Shown here: piece after piece, positions 5,406-7,561 of the stretch
Numbering within the stretch: position 1 is the stretch's first letter
How the letters are laid out: every line of letters starts with the position of its first letter
Assembly: GCA_003446335.1 (NCBI GenBank)
Contig: DMAZ01000024.1
Span: 1 to 7,561, forward strand
Source of the DNA: Lachnospiraceae bacterium
GTDB lineage: Bacteria; Bacillota_A; Clostridia; Lachnospirales; Lachnospiraceae
Reading direction: 5' to 3'
Length of the DNA stretch: 7,561 bases
The notes under the pieces: generated by a model
Seen by the model: the letters and a program-made list of their open reading frames with translations, nothing else
What the model was told of the DNA's origin: nothing
Databases searched by the model: none
Position numbers and translations under genes: made by a program

Positions 5406-7561
5406 TTATCTGTTTTCGGCCTGCTTCTTTTTGAACAGGAGCGGCACTCCGAAAAGATACAGCAAAATCAGCGCTGCCGACACACCGGACATTATGCAGC
5501 CATTTGATAATCCCGGAACCGTATAATGGAATTCGATCCGGTTCTCCCCGGCATTCACGGGAACTGCCATGAACCCGTTTATATCCAGGATCTCAACTTT
5601 TCTGCCGTTCACCGAAGCGCTCCATCCGGAATCATTCGGGATGGAGAAGAAAGCGTATTTGTCTGCGTCCGCACTGATCGTGCAGGCATAGGAGTCCGTC
5701 GTCTCGGCCACATCTTCCGCGCATTCATTGAGATGGTTCCTGCTGATGCTGCTCAGATTTTCCGGAGTGGCATAGCCGTCGCGGAACTCATCATAGTGAA
5801 TCAGCCTTTCTGAGACCTCCGCTTCATACTCATCCGGGACGACCAGCGTCTTTAACATGAGAATTGCTCGGTCATCGGTGAATGTGTCAGCGAATTCGGT
5901 CGCTGTCATATACGTATCGTAGGTAAAACCTATCGGAGGTATGCCGTTATTTTCATACACATAGTAAGTACGGTAGATACCTTTTTCCGTCTGGATCGGT
6001 TCTCTTCCTTCCTCTGCTTTCGTCGTGATATCGTATTTCGCGGAGATCAGATTATAGAGACCTTCCGGTGCTTCCGGACTTTTTACATCTCTTTTTAATC
6101 CCAACGATTCATAAAACCGGAAGATCGAGCCCGACACAGTACTGCAGAAGCTTGCGCTTCCCTTATGTCCGTGAGAAAGAGTCTCAATATTATCCCTGCT
6201 GCTGTAGCGGTACTCCGGTCCCTCGTAACGGAGCCGTGCACTGGTCGTGATCTTATCGTTCACTTCCCTTGCATTCAGTCCGTGCGCCTCCTGATAAAGA
6301 TGGATCGTCGTAGCTGTCGTAAGAATGGCGCACATATATACGGAAAGGAGCAGGATGAGCCTGCGGTTCTTTTTTACTCTGCAGAGGACGAACCAGGTCA
6401 GAAGCGTTCCGGTCAGCGCAATGACAGACCAGAGGGCAAATACATCAACCCTGTAGATCTTGCTCGGCTCCCCGTCACTCCACTTTACAAAGACAAGGAA
6501 AAGAATAAAAGCGACAGTGATTCCTCCCCACACAAGTGCTCCGAAGGTGATTGCCCGTTTCGCGCTGCGGTATGGATTTACCGGCACCCCGGCTTCATAC
6601 TCCGCCTGCAGCCTGTCGAGAACCATGACCGATGCAAGGACCATCATGAGCGCTGCCATATAATACCATCGGCAATAGACACCCGCAAGAAGGGAGAACG
6701 ATGCGTTCAGAACAGGAACAACGGCGAAAAGCAGGCAGAATTTCAGCATTCTTGTAAGCCAGTGGTGCGGCCGCATTTTCACGAACGCAATGACAAGCAC
6801 CAGACCGACGACCGGCAGATAGGCATTGCAGGAGGAAAAGTTGCTTTTGATCACCGCACTCTGATGAGACATGACTTCCCCGGGGAACACCAGGCCTTTC
6901 AATATGTACAGATATCGCTCACCTGTATACACAAGCGCTGTGGAACCGTTATAGTCAACATCGACTCTAGGATTCTGGATCGTGAACAGAAAGGCCGGGA
7001 GAAGAATAAAGCATCCCAGCGCACTTCCCAGCCCACCTTCCGCGATGATCCGGGGAAGGCACTTTATATTTTTTTTGAAGTTGAAACCGGGTACGAGAAA
7101 TCTGAGTATATAATATGCTGCAAGAAAAAGAATCTCACCGATAAAGAAGAAGTAATTGACAAGGGCATTGATCGTGACCGCGAAAATGAACGGCCCCCTC
7201 TTTTTATCAATCACCAGATCGTCGAAAGTCATCATGAGCAGCGGGAACAAGGCCACCACATCGTGAAAATGATAAAACAGCAGATCTTCTGCCATATACC
7301 CGCAGAATGCGTAAAGCATGGATCCCACAACTGCATTCTTCTTATCCTGAACATACCTGCTGAGAAAGGCATAGGATGTCAGTCCGGCGACCGCATATTT
7401 CAGCACATAGATCCAGCCGGCAACATACATGAACATATCAGACGGGAACAGCATGGAAAGCCAGAAGGAAGGATTGCCCAGGATATAAAATGTCATGCCC
7501 CCTATAAAATTGGATCCCAGGTCAAGGGACCAGTCATAAATAAAATTGCCTGACTTGATGG
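5406..7561 (-). CDS. YfhO family membrane protein (probable GT-C glycosyltransferase), 5' end outside window
   Basis: A large polytopic membrane protein; 717 complete residues are visible. In Firmicutes, YfhO-type proteins are linked to glycosylation of teichoic acids on the outer face of the membrane, with sugar passed from a lipid carrier. The frame stays open past the Met at 7496 to the right edge (the upstream residues read SGNFIYDWSLDLGSNFIGG, a typical YfhO segment), so the real start and first membrane segment are missing. Counting from that Met, there are many hydrophobic segments up to about residue 400 (including CRWYYMAALMMVLAS, 275-289, and LILLLSVYMCAILTTATTI, 380-398). Then comes an extracytoplasmic region of about 260 residues with YNLISAKYDI (481-490), GWSASVNGRKVE (624-635) and INGF (639-642), then a last membrane helix (about 666-688) and a KKKQAENR tail. 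The C-terminal layout is diagnostic for the family. The sugar and acceptor are unknown. Confidence 0.93.
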   Translation of the reverse strand, partial: IKSGNFIYDWSLDLGSNFIGGMTFYILGNPSFWLSMLFPSDMFMYVAGWIYVLKYAVAGLTSYAFLSRYVQDKKNAVVGSMLYAFCGYMAEDLLFYHFHDVVALFPLLMMTFDDLVIDKKRGPFIFAVTINALVNYFFFIGEILFLAAYYILRFLVPGFNFKKNIKCLPRIIAEGGLGSALGCFILLPAFLFTIQNPRVDVDYNGSTALVYTGERYLYILKGLVFPGEVMSHQSAVIKSNFSSCNAYLPVVGLVLVIAFVKMRPHHWLTRMLKFCLLFAVVPVLNASFSLLAGVYCRWYYMAALMMVLASVMVLDRLQAEYEAGVPVNPYRSAKRAITFGALVWGGITVAFILFLVFVKWSDGEPSKIYRVDVFALWSVIALTGTLLTWFVLCRVKKNRRLILLLSVYMCAILTTATTIHLYQEAHGLNAREVNDKITTSARLRYEGPEYRYSSRDNIETLSHGHKGSASFCSTVSGSIFRFYESLGLKRDVKSPEAPEGLYNLISAKYDITTKAEEGREPIQTEKGIYRTYYVYENNGIPPIGFTYDTYMTATEFADTFTDDRAILMLKTLVVPDEYEAEVSERLIHYDEFRDGYATPENLSSISRNHLNECAEDVAETTDSYACTISADADKYAFFSIPNDSGWSASVNGRKVEILDINGFMAVPVNAGENRIEFHYTVPGLSNGCIMSGVSAALILLYLFGVPLLFKKKQAENR

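Noticed and set aside
6165..7553. Long open frame of 462 codons on the plus strand, antisense to the YfhO-type gene
   Set aside because: The minus-strand frame has clear family motifs over its whole length. The antisense product is rich in His, Arg and Lys with no recognisable domain, and there is no ribosome binding site at its start.

Overview
The window looks like the chromosome of an anaerobic, fermentative Firmicute, most likely in the Clostridia (Lachnospiraceae-like). The evidence is a pyruvate:ferredoxin oxidoreductase gene, strong AGGAGG ribosome binding sites, a TTG start, VanZ and YfhO family membrane proteins, and moderate base composition. The genus cannot be fixed from this sequence. 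No rRNA, tRNA, CRISPR array, insertion sequence or phage gene was seen.

Layout. Bases 1-682 (minus) hold the N-terminal 227 residues of pyruvate:ferredoxin oxidoreductase (nifJ). Bases 683-1073 are non-coding: the nifJ leader and promoter, two symmetric sites, and the terminator of the next gene. Bases 1074-2714 (minus) encode a complete YbiT-type ABC-F ATPase. A 222-bp divergent promoter region separates it from a zinc-dependent, galactitol-1-phosphate-dehydrogenase-like (GatD-like) MDR enzyme at 2937-3968 (plus, TTG start). Bases 4093-4200 (minus) encode a 35-residue single-span membrane protein with its own promoter, ribosome binding site and terminator. Divergent from it is a VanZ family membrane protein (4358-4834, plus), followed by a very acidic protein with a tandem 10-residue repeat (4913-5332, plus). 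A bidirectional terminator separates that gene from the convergent YfhO family membrane protein (5406 to the window end, minus), whose N-terminus lies outside.

How the genes relate. This is a string of mostly single-gene transcription units and not one pathway. PFOR converts pyruvate to acetyl-CoA and reduced ferredoxin. The ABC-F protein probably acts on the ribosome. The dehydrogenase acts on a polyol or sugar derivative. VanZ, the miniprotein and YfhO are cell-envelope proteins. No complete novel system is visible. The items most worth a second look are the 35-residue membrane protein and its symmetric promoter region, the acidic repeat protein, the asymmetric ATP sites and possible overlapping upstream ORF of the ABC-F gene, and the cofactor loop of the dehydrogenase.
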